Positions 25,532 through 34,928 are shown, counted from the first letter of the stretch. The stretch: 64,000 nt of DNA from Lachnospiraceae bacterium (GCA_009774245.1 VSNM01000004.1:62001-126000); one strand, 5' to 3'. The notes: a model not told the origin generated them from the sequence alone. Program-made: numbers and translations.

Positions 25532-25981
25532 TCAGTCCGTTTCCTCACTCCACGCATCCACCACCATACCTGTATCTGTGATCCGCACAAAATAGAGCTC
25601 GTCAAACCCTTCCTCGTATGACGGTATCTCAAGCTTATTGGAGGTCGCCGCGATCGCTTTGGACGGAACCTTTTCCTTTCCTTCCCTCTGTTCATTACGC
25701 GCGACACACTCCTGCAGGCGCGACTGCATAAAATAGCCGACCACTTTGTATCCTTTTTCTTTTGCCCTCAAAATATACTTTCTGCGCTCTTCCGCCGTCG
25801 GGTTTGTATTATCAATCACCATATCATTTCCCGCCTGAAACGCCTCGTCAATCGCCATGTTTTCCTTATTCCGCGTGTGAAGCGTGTCCAGATTGATCCT
25901 GACATACGCTGGCAGATACTCCCTGCAGAAGGCGCTTTTCCCGCTCGCCTGTATCCCTGTCATAATCGCCATGACCGGCAT
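25532..25981 (-). CDS. Small P-loop polynucleotide kinase-like protein
   Basis: A 149-residue protein with Walker A TGIQASGKSAFCRE near residue 8, RINLDTL, a VIDNTNPTAEERRKYI second motif and R-rich lid (RLQECVARNEQRE). This resembles the kinase domain of T4 Pnkp and related AAA_33 proteins. The ATG at 25981 has AGGAGG 8 nt upstream. It is placed directly before the Thg1-like gene, so the likely role is preparing RNA 5' ends, though a nucleoside or other substrate cannot be excluded. Confidence 0.75.
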   Translation of the reverse strand: MPVMAIMTGIQASGKSAFCREYLPAYVRINLDTLHTRNKENMAIDEAFQAGNDMVIDNTNPTAEERRKYILRAKEKGYKVVGYFMQSRLQECVARNEQREGKEKVPSKAIAATSNKLEIPSYEEGFDELYFVRITDTGMVVDAWSEETD

Positions 25982-26111
25982 CTTTTCCACCTCCTGATTC
26001 GCAAATACATCTATCTTTCAATCCCGAAATATTTATACACATGAATCCATCAAACCTTTAATTTTGTTGCAAAAATTGACATGTGTATCATTTTTTCCGG
26101 GAAATTAGGAT

Positions 26112-27665
26112 CTATTCATATGGAAACCGGCACCCGACAGCAAATACCGGTATCGTCTCAAAACCACCGTCCTTTCCGCCGTTTGTCCGTTTCGCCACGA
26201 TCGCCCTGTCTATCAATTTTTTGTCCATGTATACCCTCAATGATTTTGGCGCGCCGTCCTTCGTCTTTACCTCGATGCCATAGACATTATTTTTCCTGTC
26301 AACCAGCATGAAATCAATCTCATTCTGTCCATATACCGAAAAGGCAGGCGTATCCCCTTTCACTTTCCGTTTGTGATAGCGCTTGGTATAAAGGCGGTAT
26401 AGCTCGGCAAACACAAAGGTCTCTGTGAGGATTCCCTCAATCGTTCCCTGTTCCACCTCTGTATCCGCGCCTATATAACTGGCGATGCCGCAATCCATAT
26501 AGTAAAGCCGCCTTGCAGGCTGATATTTCATAATATCCCCGTCCACATAGCAACCGCACTCCCCTATGATGCCGGAATACGTCAGCCATGCAATCGCATT
26601 CGAAATCTCATCACGACTCACAAGCAGTTTCTCAGAAGCCTTCACAATGTTCGTCACAAGCTCCACGACTTTATTGCCGCTCCCTCTCCTCTCGCGGCAC
26701 ATCCCGATCATGGCTTCCCGATACACAGACCTGAAAATAACCGGTTCCTTCGACGAGTGAAAGCAATTGCCCGATTCCTTCTCAAACGTATTCAGCAAAT
26801 CGGCAATCACCTGATAGCATTCCTCATAATTTCCACTCTCAAGATACTTCCTAATCACTGCCGGATATCCGCCAATACGCCTGTAAATATCATACAATGC
26901 AAACAGCTGGTCATACTGCGACTGCTGGCTTTTCCCGAATAAACTGATCTTTTCAAGCAGCTCGCTCTCATCATAAATTCTGCAAAACTCCGCAAAGGAT
27001 AGCGGATACATTTTTATATAGGACACTGTTCCCGCCGGAAGAAAATACCCTTCCTTAACTGTCTGCCCCAGATAGCTTCCAGTCACTATGATATCGCACT
27101 TCACGGACGAAGCAATTGACCGGATTGCATTATAGACCTGTTCGCTCACCTGAATCTCGTCAATAATCAGAATGGTCTGGCAGTTGTTTTTAAAATGGGG
27201 GTTTCCAGAGCGCCTGCAGTATTTCTCAAACTCCATCGGGCTACAACCATTTTGTACAACCTCTTTAAAACCATATACATCCGACACCAGATTCACATAG
27301 AGTACATACTCATAATTTTTGTAGGCAAACTTCAACAGCTCTGTCGTCTTTCCAATCTGCCGCGCCCCCTCCAGCTGCAATACCCCATGGTTTTTATCCT
27401 GTCTCCATTCCTCGAGGTCTCGCTGTATATCGCGCACAAATGGGTTTTTCGCCATAATCTCCTGATATCTTTTTTGGCCAACCACACTCGCATAAGCAAG
27501 ACATGGTAATTCCCTGCCAGACTGAATCTTCCCCTGGGTATCAAGTGAAAGATTGTCGACAAACTCTATATTCTGCCTCAAATAATAATCCGTGTAAAAT
27601 GTATCGTCCACAATATATCCGACGATTTCGTTGTCTGTGTCTTTCACAATGTGCGTCGCAAACAT
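26112..27665 (-). CDS. AAA ATPase with DUF4143-type nuclease-like C-terminus
   Basis: A 517-residue protein. An N-terminal extension of about 75 residues is followed by an AAA_14 ATPase core: Walker A LEGARQIGKTTEL (about 98), Walker B ILIIDEIQ (about 166), sensor TGSYLG. The DUF4143 C-terminus holds EIDFMLVDRKNNVYGIEVKTK, a PD-(D/E)XK-like arrangement. These proteins are frequent, patchily distributed and of unknown role. It stands alone between an RNA-repair pair and a MATE gene. Confidence 0.8.
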   Translation of the reverse strand: MFATHIVKDTDNEIVGYIVDDTFYTDYYLRQNIEFVDNLSLDTQGKIQSGRELPCLAYASVVGQKRYQEIMAKNPFVRDIQRDLEEWRQDKNHGVLQLEGARQIGKTTELLKFAYKNYEYVLYVNLVSDVYGFKEVVQNGCSPMEFEKYCRRSGNPHFKNNCQTILIIDEIQVSEQVYNAIRSIASSVKCDIIVTGSYLGQTVKEGYFLPAGTVSYIKMYPLSFAEFCRIYDESELLEKISLFGKSQQSQYDQLFALYDIYRRIGGYPAVIRKYLESGNYEECYQVIADLLNTFEKESGNCFHSSKEPVIFRSVYREAMIGMCRERRGSGNKVVELVTNIVKASEKLLVSRDEISNAIAWLTYSGIIGECGCYVDGDIMKYQPARRLYYMDCGIASYIGADTEVEQGTIEGILTETFVFAELYRLYTKRYHKRKVKGDTPAFSVYGQNEIDFMLVDRKNNVYGIEVKTKDGAPKSLRVYMDKKLIDRAIVAKRTNGGKDGGFETIPVFAVGCRFPYE

Positions 27666-27782
27666 ACACCCTACTCCTTTTCGTTGATCGCGCTGTCAAT
27701 ATATGCCAATGATTCTGTTATAGTCATTTTTTCTATATTTTTGCCTGTATTGATTTCATCTTATATGCGGACTTGCCAAATG

Positions 27783-29111
27783 TCAAGCCCCTCCGCGAGT
27801 ATCCAATCGAGTAGGGAACAGTAACGCCGCACTGATACAGACCGTAATGATCTCCGTCACCGGCGCAGCAAGCCACACGCCCGTCATGCCAAAATACACC
27901 GGAAGCACAAAGATGCACGCCAGCAGCACCACAAGCCTCCTCGAGAGGGATATCACCGCGGACTCGAGCGCTTTTCCGATTGACGTAAAATAAAATGATG
28001 TGATCGCATTGATTCCTGAAAAGAAAAAGGAAGTCATAAAGATCGTCATGCCAGACTGCACCATCTCCCGGATCACATCCTTTTTCACAAAAAGCCCGCT
28101 GTACCACCCTGACAAAAGCACCATCGCCAAAAAGACCACCGCCCCGATCGCAAATACCAGTGCATTCGTCCTCCTGCGCAGTCTCCGCGCAAGACCGCAT
28201 TCCCTCGCCCCATAGCTGAAACTGACAAGCGGACTCACACCCTGTCCAAATCCTATGACGATCATGCTAAACACATAGGACACATATCCCACGATTGTAA
28301 ACGCCGTGACACCGTCGACGCCAATCCGTCTCATAATCACATAATTGTAGGCAAACATGGCGATCCCCGTCGACATCTCGCCGACAAACTCCGAACTCCC
28401 GTTTAACAGCGTCCTTTTCAACACCGCTGCCGAAAAAGAGAACCGTCCCAGACGATACACTTTCGCTTTTCTCAGGAAAAAGTACAGAATCAGCACAAGG
28501 GAAACCACTGCTGAAATCAGGGACGCAAACGCGATTCCGGCAATCCCCATGCGAAATACAACCGCAAACAGGTAATCGAGAGCCGCATTCGTCAGCACGC
28601 TCACAATATTGACCTTCATATAATATTGCGGCTCGCCCTCTCCCCTGATAAACATGCCAAAGGAAGAATTGACCACCATCACGACAAGCTCCAACAGCAG
28701 AATGCCATAATATGTCCTAAAATATTTTCGTACTATTCCCTCAGCACCCAGAATGTCCAGCACCGGCTCAAAAAACAGCGCCACCAGCAGCCCTGTCAGC
28801 ACGGAAAATACAATCGTTGTCACGACTGTCTGACGAAAAACCTGATTGCACGCCTGCATATCCCCGGCACCATACAACATTCCGGCAATCGCGACACCGC
28901 CGACCGACACCATCAGACCAATGGACAGAAATAAGTAGATGACCGGAAGTCCCAGATTGACCGCCGCAAGTCCCTGCTCCCCGACATAATTTCCGATAAA
29001 ATAACCGTCCACAACCGTGATCAGCGAAGTCAGCACCATCGCGATAATCGCGGGAACCGAAAACTGCAGTATCACGCCCACCGTGTTTCGTCTGATTCTC
29101 TCCAAATCCAT
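27783..29111 (-). CDS. MATE-family multidrug/cation antiporter
   Basis: A 442-residue protein with 12 predicted helices in two MatE halves. The N-half contains LTSLITVVDGYFIGNYVGEQGLAAVNLGLPV and the second half a matching SFSYGARE loop. It exports small organic cations against Na+ or H+. The ATG at 29111 follows GGAGGAGA; the longer frame upstream (to 29222) lacks a site. It is monocistronic. Confidence 0.85.
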   Translation of the reverse strand: MDLERIRRNTVGVILQFSVPAIIAMVLTSLITVVDGYFIGNYVGEQGLAAVNLGLPVIYLFLSIGLMVSVGGVAIAGMLYGAGDMQACNQVFRQTVVTTIVFSVLTGLLVALFFEPVLDILGAEGIVRKYFRTYYGILLLELVVMVVNSSFGMFIRGEGEPQYYMKVNIVSVLTNAALDYLFAVVFRMGIAGIAFASLISAVVSLVLILYFFLRKAKVYRLGRFSFSAAVLKRTLLNGSSEFVGEMSTGIAMFAYNYVIMRRIGVDGVTAFTIVGYVSYVFSMIVIGFGQGVSPLVSFSYGARECGLARRLRRRTNALVFAIGAVVFLAMVLLSGWYSGLFVKKDVIREMVQSGMTIFMTSFFFSGINAITSFYFTSIGKALESAVISLSRRLVVLLACIFVLPVYFGMTGVWLAAPVTEIITVCISAALLFPTRLDTRGGA

Positions 29112-29221
29112 AAAAATCTCCTCCTGTATTCCCATTTTCCAAAAACGCCCCGCGCTTTTGGTATGCTCTATTATAGAAGAAGATACAAATATAAACTTCT
29201 GAATTCTTGCCCTTTGGGACA

Positions 29222-29458
29222 ATGCTGAGGGAACTGACCACGGAACAGGCGGAATTGTTCCAATCGGACTTTGCCTGTATTGCTAAATTTCTTGCAAAGT
29301 CATATAATAAGAAGGAACAGATACTGATTCATCCAAAGGACACCCTGTTTACCCTTGCAGCCATCACTGGGGATAAACGGTATCTGGAAATCAGTGCGGA
29401 AAAATTTGGCAGTCTCCTTTTGGGTGAATTATGGCTGTTGATCGTATTGGGAATTTAA
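29222..29458 (+). pseudogene. Unrecognised gene remnant
   Basis: About 78 codons with protein-like composition (LRELTTEQAELFQSDFACIA, then KDTLFTLAAITGDKRYLEI), breaking into low-quality sequence after about residue 65. No start signal is seen. An overlapping frame (29431-29575, about 46 codons, starting MAVDRIGNLTVNNAS) continues in another phase, suggesting decay. The rest of 29576-29808 holds nothing I recognise. Confidence 0.35.
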
Positions 29459-29808
29459 CAGTCAATAATGCAAGCATCTATAACAATTTTCAGCCTAATT
29501 TGGTTATTTTGAAGAGTAATTTGACCCACAACCACTACTGGCTAAAGCTGGTAGGTTCAATATGCCACTAAAGCAGCCTAAAGTGTGCTCCCTAAAAGTT
29601 ATCTTTTTCATTTTATTTCTTATCTCATCCTAAGGTTGTGTATAAATGAGATATTTTCTGTAATTTTCTGTCATGTTCATTTTATGTTAATTATTCAAGT
29701 CCTCTGCGGCAAGTGCTATAATGTTCATAATAACTTAATCCACTGTTTAAAGCACGGAGATGTTTACCGGTTTCTGGTTATCCGACAGTGAAATAAATCC
29801 CATGTCTG

Positions 29809-30891
29809 CTATCTTGATGGGAGCGTTCTCCAGGGCTTGCATAATACAAAAAGCTCTGCAATGAGCAATACTGCAAAAGCTTTTATGAACGCCAGAGATA
29901 AAATCCAGTATACCGCAGTCACTGATGCTCCTGTCAACAGCCAGGAAATCATGAGGTGTCTCATTTTCTCATACAGCATCTTTTTATAAATCAAATATAT
30001 GATCACCTCCATCAATATACTTCCCATACCCTGTACAATAACAACAAAAATATTTCTGCACAAATCTTTTTGATATGCCTCATAAACGTCCTCAACACGC
30101 ATGATATCTTTCTCCAATCCTGCTGTTTCAATTGCTTCCTGAACAAGCTCATTTTTTACAAGATACCGCTGACTTGTAATATATGCCGGGATTTGGACAT
30201 CACTGACATTAGAAGATGTAGCAACCATAAAAACAGGATCTTTTATTGTGTTGCCGATTTGACCATAAGGCAGATAGGAAGGGAACGTCATATCATTTTT
30301 CATGTAAATGATTTCTAACCGGTTGTCAGGATGTTTCTGTTCATGCGCCTTGGCGATGCCATATTTTATTTTGTCATCAAAATAATATCTTAGAAAGGTA
30401 TTATTCTCTATAAAATAATCACGGATCTCCTCTTCGCTGCTTCTGTATTTCTCAGGTACGATCAGGTAATCTATTCCCGAATCTTCATCAATGTCAATCA
30501 GATTGCCGTCAATATCTCTAAGCTGGTTTGCTTTTAAATACCCTGTATTTATCGTGACTGCATAGTCTGTCACCTTCAAATCATTGATATCTATCATCCC
30601 CGCATTATATAAAAGCAACTGGTTTCCGATATAAAACATCCATGAATTTTCCTCACTGTTTGTTTCATGAAAATATGTGATCATCCTTTGATCTAATTCA
30701 TCGGCAGCCTGTCCGTCATAATCTTCAGACGGATCTATAAATATACATGAAAAACCCTTAAATATCCTGTAATCCTTTTCTTGATACAGATTTTTGACAA
30801 ATTTTACTGAATTTTGCATCAATAGTGTTAGAAATACCACAGCAATACTCCTGATTAGAAAACTGAATGTAATGCCTGCAATTTTTTTCAT
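29809..30891 (-). CDS. Membrane protein resembling bacteriocin-associated integral membrane family
   Basis: A 360-residue protein. One N-terminal membrane helix is followed by a roughly 220-residue outer domain and three C-terminal membrane segments. The layout and the DPVFMVATSSNVSD..QRYLVKNE region recall the first half of the 7-TM bacteriocin-associated membrane proteins found with lactococcin-972-type peptides, which are about 650 residues. This copy would be half-length. The ATG at 30891 has AAGG and GGAGG upstream. A possible bacteriocin-like peptide lies just upstream on the same strand. Function in that family is itself only inferred (immunity or export). Confidence 0.45.
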   Translation of the reverse strand: MKKIAGITFSFLIRSIAVVFLTLLMQNSVKFVKNLYQEKDYRIFKGFSCIFIDPSEDYDGQAADELDQRMITYFHETNSEENSWMFYIGNQLLLYNAGMIDINDLKVTDYAVTINTGYLKANQLRDIDGNLIDIDEDSGIDYLIVPEKYRSSEEEIRDYFIENNTFLRYYFDDKIKYGIAKAHEQKHPDNRLEIIYMKNDMTFPSYLPYGQIGNTIKDPVFMVATSSNVSDVQIPAYITSQRYLVKNELVQEAIETAGLEKDIMRVEDVYEAYQKDLCRNIFVVIVQGMGSILMEVIIYLIYKKMLYEKMRHLMISWLLTGASVTAVYWILSLAFIKAFAVLLIAELFVLCKPWRTLPSR

Positions 30892-30936
30892 ATTCCACAC
30901 CTTCCTCCGTTATAGGATAATTTTACATTATGAATC

Positions 30937-30967
30937 GTGGCGGCTTCATCAATAATGAAACCGCCAC
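30937..30967 (-). terminator. Hairpin between peptide-like ORF and membrane protein
   Basis: GTGGCGGCTTCAT pairs with ATGAAACCGCCAC (one mismatch) around a 5-nt loop. No strong T-run follows on the minus strand, so it may act as a partial terminator or mRNA-stability element between the two genes. Confidence 0.4.
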
Positions 30968-31005
30968 AGAATATCCTGAAGATATAAAATTACTGATACT
31001 GCACA

Positions 31006-31254
31006 TTATTTCATATTTTCATCCACTCTCCAGTAAGCGTGATTATTGTCTATCGAAAGTGTCTGAGCCTGCGCTATGGACTTTTGATTTGCTGGCACCG
31101 TCAAACTTCTCGTAAGTCCGGCAGTCCCCCGTACAGATGATCCATGCCAGTATTTTTTATTTGTATAACTATAATTGAGCAAATTTGAAATTTTACCAAA
31201 GTTACTATGAATGAGCAAATTCGAAAATTGCACAAAATAAATAATTTGAGCCAA
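31006..31254 (-). pseudogene. Lactococcin-972-like bacteriocin fragment (C-terminal part)
   Basis: The last about 50 codons read YWHGSSVRGTAGLTRS, then SIAQAQTLSIDNNHAYWRV. This is like the C-terminal half of lactococcin-972-family peptides, in which a YxHgSS start, a polar middle and an N-x-AYY end recur. No signal peptide or ribosome binding site is present. The upstream part of the frame runs through a duplicated GAGCAAATT-type AT-rich sequence and looks non-coding. It precedes a bacteriocin-associated-type membrane protein. Confidence 0.35.
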
Positions 31255-31411
31255 TCAATAAATGGAAGATTTCAGATTAATGTAAATTATTTGTGCATAC
31301 ATCATTTGCTGATTGTGCGTTTTAGGGGTAGCTAAAAATTAAATTTAGTAAATATTTTAAATTAGCTCATTTATAGTACTGCATATATAGTACATCAGCT
31401 TACTTTTTTCA

Positions 31412-31447
31412 CCTTGCATTTACACAACAGCTCCGGTAAATGCAAGG
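31412..31447 (+). terminator. 12-bp hairpin with T-rich tail
   Basis: CCTTGCATTTAC pairs with GTAAATGCAAGG around a 12-nt loop, followed on the plus strand by a T-rich stretch (CTTTATTTTGTTTT). It lies below the stop of a Cys-rich remnant on the other strand and could serve either direction. No gene is seen in 31255-31411. Confidence 0.4.
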
Positions 31448-31474
31448 CGTCTTTATTTTGTTTTAATTTCCTCC

Positions 31475-31684
31475 TTAATGTGGACAATGTTCATATGTAA
31501 GTGTTGATATTTTTTCGCCCATTATTAGATCCCCACATTTTGTACATATTTTAGAGTCATACTTTACCACTATACAGCTTCCATCAGAATTTTTTGTGTG
31601 GCGTGAATAGATTGTTGATTTATAACTGTGTGAACAACTGCTACGTTCCTGAGCACTTTGCTGTTCATAGTAATATGTCCTGCA
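31475..31684 (-). pseudogene. Remnant of a secreted Cys-rich protein
   Basis: About 69 codons after an in-frame TGA: a CSHSYKSTIYSRH stretch, then KICTKCGDL and a terminal YEHCPH. The spacing of Cys pairs (C-HSY, CTKC, CPH end) is that of small secreted proteins with a signal peptide, but no start codon, signal sequence or ribosome binding site remains. Probably the 3' end of a decayed gene. Confidence 0.4.
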
Positions 31685-31754
31685 TCATGAACCTTCTCCC
31701 TATTAGAATTGGATTTATTGTAACGATATGTCAATGCATTTTATTGATATCCGC

Positions 31755-31930
31755 TAAGGAACTGTGAATAAATAACTTTTCAATAGTGCGCAGGTTTTTT
31801 CTTCGAGATTGCCGCTCAAAAATCAGGCGCATAGTGGGCTATGTAACTGATTTTTGAGTAATTGCTTTAGCAATTTGATATCGGAGAAAAAGACAAGTAA
31901 TATGAAAAGTTATTTTTGCACAGTTCCTAA
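31755..31930. repeat. 176-bp inverted-repeat element (MITE-like)
   Basis: TAAGGAACTGTGAATAAATA at the left mirrors the right end TTATTTTTGCACAGTTCCTAA, with matching AACTTTTC/GAAAAGTT inner arms. Inside lie a 12-bp stem (CTCAAAAATCAG/CTGATTTTTGAG) and the 18-nt box also seen at 24648. It has no coding capacity. Its right end forms the last codons and stop of the neighbouring EAL gene. Confidence 0.7.
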
Positions 31931-34435
31931 GGCTGCGTTATCCAGAAGCCTGGCAAATTCCGACTCGGTCATAGGCTTGTAGAAATAATACCCCTGTATC
32001 ATGTCACAGCTCACCGACCGCAGGAACTCGAACTGTTCCTTGGTTTCCACGCCCTCGGCCACGACCTTTGCGCCGACGTCATGCGACAGACCGATAATAT
32101 GCTTGATGATTGATTCCGCTTTCCCACCCTTTCCTATCTGTGAGATAAAGCCCATGTCAATCTTGATGATGTCAAATTCGAAATTTTCCAGCGTCGAGAA
32201 CGAGGACATCCCGCTGCCAAAGTCATCCAGCATCAGCGCAAGGCCAAGCGCTTTCATCTCGTTCAGGAAAGAAATCGCATCCGATTCAAGCTCCGCATAA
32301 GCCGATTCTGTTACCTCCAGCTTTAGCATATCCTTGATATTGATCTGATGTATCAGCTTCGTTTTCAGCATCTCAAGCAGCCTGACATCATAGAAATCCA
32401 CTCTGGACAAATTGACCGCGCATGGAACAACCTTCTGGTTTTTGAGCATCCGACTGTGATTAAAAGCGATGACGCTGTTTACCATAAAACTGTCAATTCT
32501 CGTGATATAGCCTTCCTTCTCATACACCGGCACAAACTGCCCCGGGGAAATCATCCCCCGCTCCGAATGATGCCACCTGATGAGGGCCTCCGCGCTCGCT
32601 ATTTCCCCTGTTATCGTATCGACAACAGGCTGATAATACGTCTGGAACTCCCCCTTGGCGAACGCATTGTCAATCTGCGAAACAAGCCATCTGCGGTTCA
32701 CATAGTCGTCGCTCATTTTTTGGTCACATACAGCGTAGCAGCTGCCATGAGCCGGATCAAGTGTATTCTCTGCCAGTTTCGCGCGGTCAAGCAGGCGCTG
32801 AATTTTCATCCCGTCTCCCTCACTGTCCTGTCCAGCCACATGTTCCTCGCCACCGATATGGCAGATACCGCACCTGATCAGTATCGGCAGTCGCTTAGAC
32901 TCCTCCACATAGCACTGGCTGCACATCTCCTTTAACCTGTCGTTCGTAAGGTATTCCGTCTTTACAATCAGGGCAAAATGGTCGCTCTCAAGCCTCGCAA
33001 GCAGTACAGGATGCAGCGAGCGTGCCAAAACGTCCCTCGTCATGAAAATCACCATGTCGCCGCTGTGACGCCCCAGCAGGTCGTTCACTGCCTTAAATCC
33101 CTGCACATTGGCATAGACGACAGAATAGTCTTTCTGGTATTTGGGCTCTTTCAACATTTTCTCCGCCTGGGCAATAAATCCAAGCCTGGAATACTCGTCC
33201 GTCATCCAGTCGTGGTCAAGGATCATGGAAATATTAGTATAGCTGACCATCAGCCGCCTTTTATCGCCGGCAATCAGCCTGGCACGCAGATCATACGCCT
33301 TGATTTCATCCCCTGTGTCCAGATGGACCGTCCTTGCGTACTCCCTCTTATTCACGATCTCATCCAACATCACCTCGGGCATGCTTTGCTCCAAAAAGGG
33401 CTGCTGCTCCTCTGGCACTACGAGCTTTTCCGCCAGCAGGCGGTTCAGCTCCTCTAAAGTGTCAATATTGACGGGAATGATTCCCCTCTCCAGCAGAAAA
33501 TCGCCAATATGGAGGAATGTGGCGCTTCCGCTCTCTGAATCGACTTCCATGATACAGTCATACCTGTCCGATACGATGGCATGAAAATATTCATGGAAAT
33601 ATCTTGCGCCATCGTTGACAGGCGCCGAACACGCGCGTCTGAGCCTTGCGTTATCAGAATGGATAATCCCGGCATGGAGCGGTCTTGTTCTGCCATTCTC
33701 CATAATCTCACCTTCGCCAAAAAACTCCGTAACGCCATTTCTGATGATAAAATAAGCGCCATCGGGAATCATGTAGATTTCCCTGCCGTGGCTGTCCTGC
33801 GCCAAAATCTCGTCCACAAGCTTCATGCCGTCCAAAACGACTGTCCTCTCATATTCTATATGCGGCATGATATTGATTCCGGTAAGGCCAAGGCCGTCCG
33901 TAAATTTCACAAAATCCGGATCTGCCGCTTCCCCCGGAAGTTCCGGTGGCAGGTACACATTCTCTGCTGCATTCACCGCTCCCGCGCTAAGTCCGATAAA
34001 AATCCCATCAAAAACCTCCCTGTCATTGATAAGCTCCTTCAGTCCGCACCGTTTCATAAAAGCATTTTCCGTCGGCGCATGACCGCCTGAGAGATAAAAC
34101 ACGTCCGCCCACTGCAACGCGTCCTTTAGCGCGTTTTTTGCAGCGTCTGCTTCGGAGCAGCCGGCCTTTTCCCGATATGCCTTGATTGCCCTGTCGTCAA
34201 AGCATCTGATTTCCTCAATAAAAAAGCCCGCCAGTGAAAACGCGTCGCGCATTTCCTCCGTCACATGGTCGGACGCCCCGGCATCAGACGGATCGCACGC
34301 AAAGACAAGAAATCTGGCATGGCATGGCCAGTATTTTTTCAAATGATCGACAAAACCGTTGGACGCGTCCACAGGCTTTGGCACGTACTTCTTCGGCTGA
34401 TATTCCACAAAGCTGCTGGTTAAAAAAACAACCAT
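31910..34435 (-). CDS. S51 peptidase-like / degenerate GGDEF / EAL fusion protein
   Basis: An 841-residue cytoplasmic protein. Residues 1-220 are a peptidase S51 (dipeptidase E/cyanophycinase) domain with nucleophile motif FIGLSAGAVNAA and NIMPHIEYER. About 290-420 is a PAS-like region. About 425-590 is a GGDEF fold whose signature is lost (LESDHF in place of GGDEF). About 600-835 is an EAL domain with key residues kept (AEALIRW, AVNLSR, LEVTES, DDFGSG, IIKID, AEGVET, QGYYFYKPM), so c-di-GMP hydrolysis is likely. GGAGGAA precedes the ATG at 34435. The last six codons (LGTVQK) lie in an inserted repeat. It is third in an operon with a chemoreceptor and an FMN lipoprotein. Confidence 0.82.
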   Translation of the reverse strand: MVVFLTSSFVEYQPKKYVPKPVDASNGFVDHLKKYWPCHARFLVFACDPSDAGASDHVTEEMRDAFSLAGFFIEEIRCFDDRAIKAYREKAGCSEADAAKNALKDALQWADVFYLSGGHAPTENAFMKRCGLKELINDREVFDGIFIGLSAGAVNAAENVYLPPELPGEAADPDFVKFTDGLGLTGINIMPHIEYERTVVLDGMKLVDEILAQDSHGREIYMIPDGAYFIIRNGVTEFFGEGEIMENGRTRPLHAGIIHSDNARLRRACSAPVNDGARYFHEYFHAIVSDRYDCIMEVDSESGSATFLHIGDFLLERGIIPVNIDTLEELNRLLAEKLVVPEEQQPFLEQSMPEVMLDEIVNKREYARTVHLDTGDEIKAYDLRARLIAGDKRRLMVSYTNISMILDHDWMTDEYSRLGFIAQAEKMLKEPKYQKDYSVVYANVQGFKAVNDLLGRHSGDMVIFMTRDVLARSLHPVLLARLESDHFALIVKTEYLTNDRLKEMCSQCYVEESKRLPILIRCGICHIGGEEHVAGQDSEGDGMKIQRLLDRAKLAENTLDPAHGSCYAVCDQKMSDDYVNRRWLVSQIDNAFAKGEFQTYYQPVVDTITGEIASAEALIRWHHSERGMISPGQFVPVYEKEGYITRIDSFMVNSVIAFNHSRMLKNQKVVPCAVNLSRVDFYDVRLLEMLKTKLIHQINIKDMLKLEVTESAYAELESDAISFLNEMKALGLALMLDDFGSGMSSFSTLENFEFDIIKIDMGFISQIGKGGKAESIIKHIIGLSHDVGAKVVAEGVETKEQFEFLRSVSCDMIQGYYFYKPMTESEFARLLDNAALGTVQK

Positions 34436-34475
34436 ATAATATTCCTCCAAGCTTTTTCCACGCGAGTCCTTTCCC

Positions 34476-34928
34476 CTACTCAGTTTCTATAACCGCTGTC
34501 GCGGAATCTCCTGCAGCGGCCTGCTCTAAGACTGCGGCAACGAGCTTCTCAAAGTTTCCCCCTGAACTACTCGCACCCGTGACAACATCTACTGTCGTAT
34601 CCTTCTGTCCGTCGATTAGCTGCTGCACATACTCGCGCGTATATTTATTCGGATAAGTTCCCTGCACCGAGGCCATATTTTTCATGTAGCTGTTATCCCA
34701 TGCCTTGATGAATCCGCTCTCATTCTTGGCATTAAACTCAGCCGAGACAATCTTCCCACCCTTGACCTGTATAATCAGATATTCCTGCCAGCCATGGGAA
34801 AATTCTGACATTTCAGCGGTATAGAACCCATCCTTCAACCCACCAATGCTGCCGCACCCTGCAAACATTCCGATCGAAATAAGAATCACAGACAGCATCA
34901 CAATCTTTATCTTCCTGATCCGATTCAT
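34476..34928 (-). CDS. FMN-binding domain lipoprotein
   Basis: A 150-residue lipoprotein. The signal peptide ends in the lipobox FAGC (about residue 25). The FMN-binding domain follows (LKDGFYTAEMSEF, then GKIVSAEFNAKNESG, ending DVVTGASSSGGNFEKLV), where a Ser/Thr in the TGAS motif usually carries covalent FMN. AGGGGAAG precedes the ATG at 34928. It is encoded 49 nt below a chemoreceptor gene and 40 nt above the S51-EAL gene, so it may be an extracytoplasmic redox partner or sensor for that operon. Confidence 0.82.
   Translation of the reverse strand: MNRIRKIKIVMLSVILISIGMFAGCGSIGGLKDGFYTAEMSEFSHGWQEYLIIQVKGGKIVSAEFNAKNESGFIKAWDNSYMKNMASVQGTYPNKYTREYVQQLIDGQKDTTVDVVTGASSSGGNFEKLVAAVLEQAAAGDSATAVIETE

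Noticed and set aside
26112..27665. Toxin-antitoxin or abortive-infection call for the AAA/DUF4143 ATPase
   Set aside because: Family members are common and unassigned, and no partner gene lies nearby.
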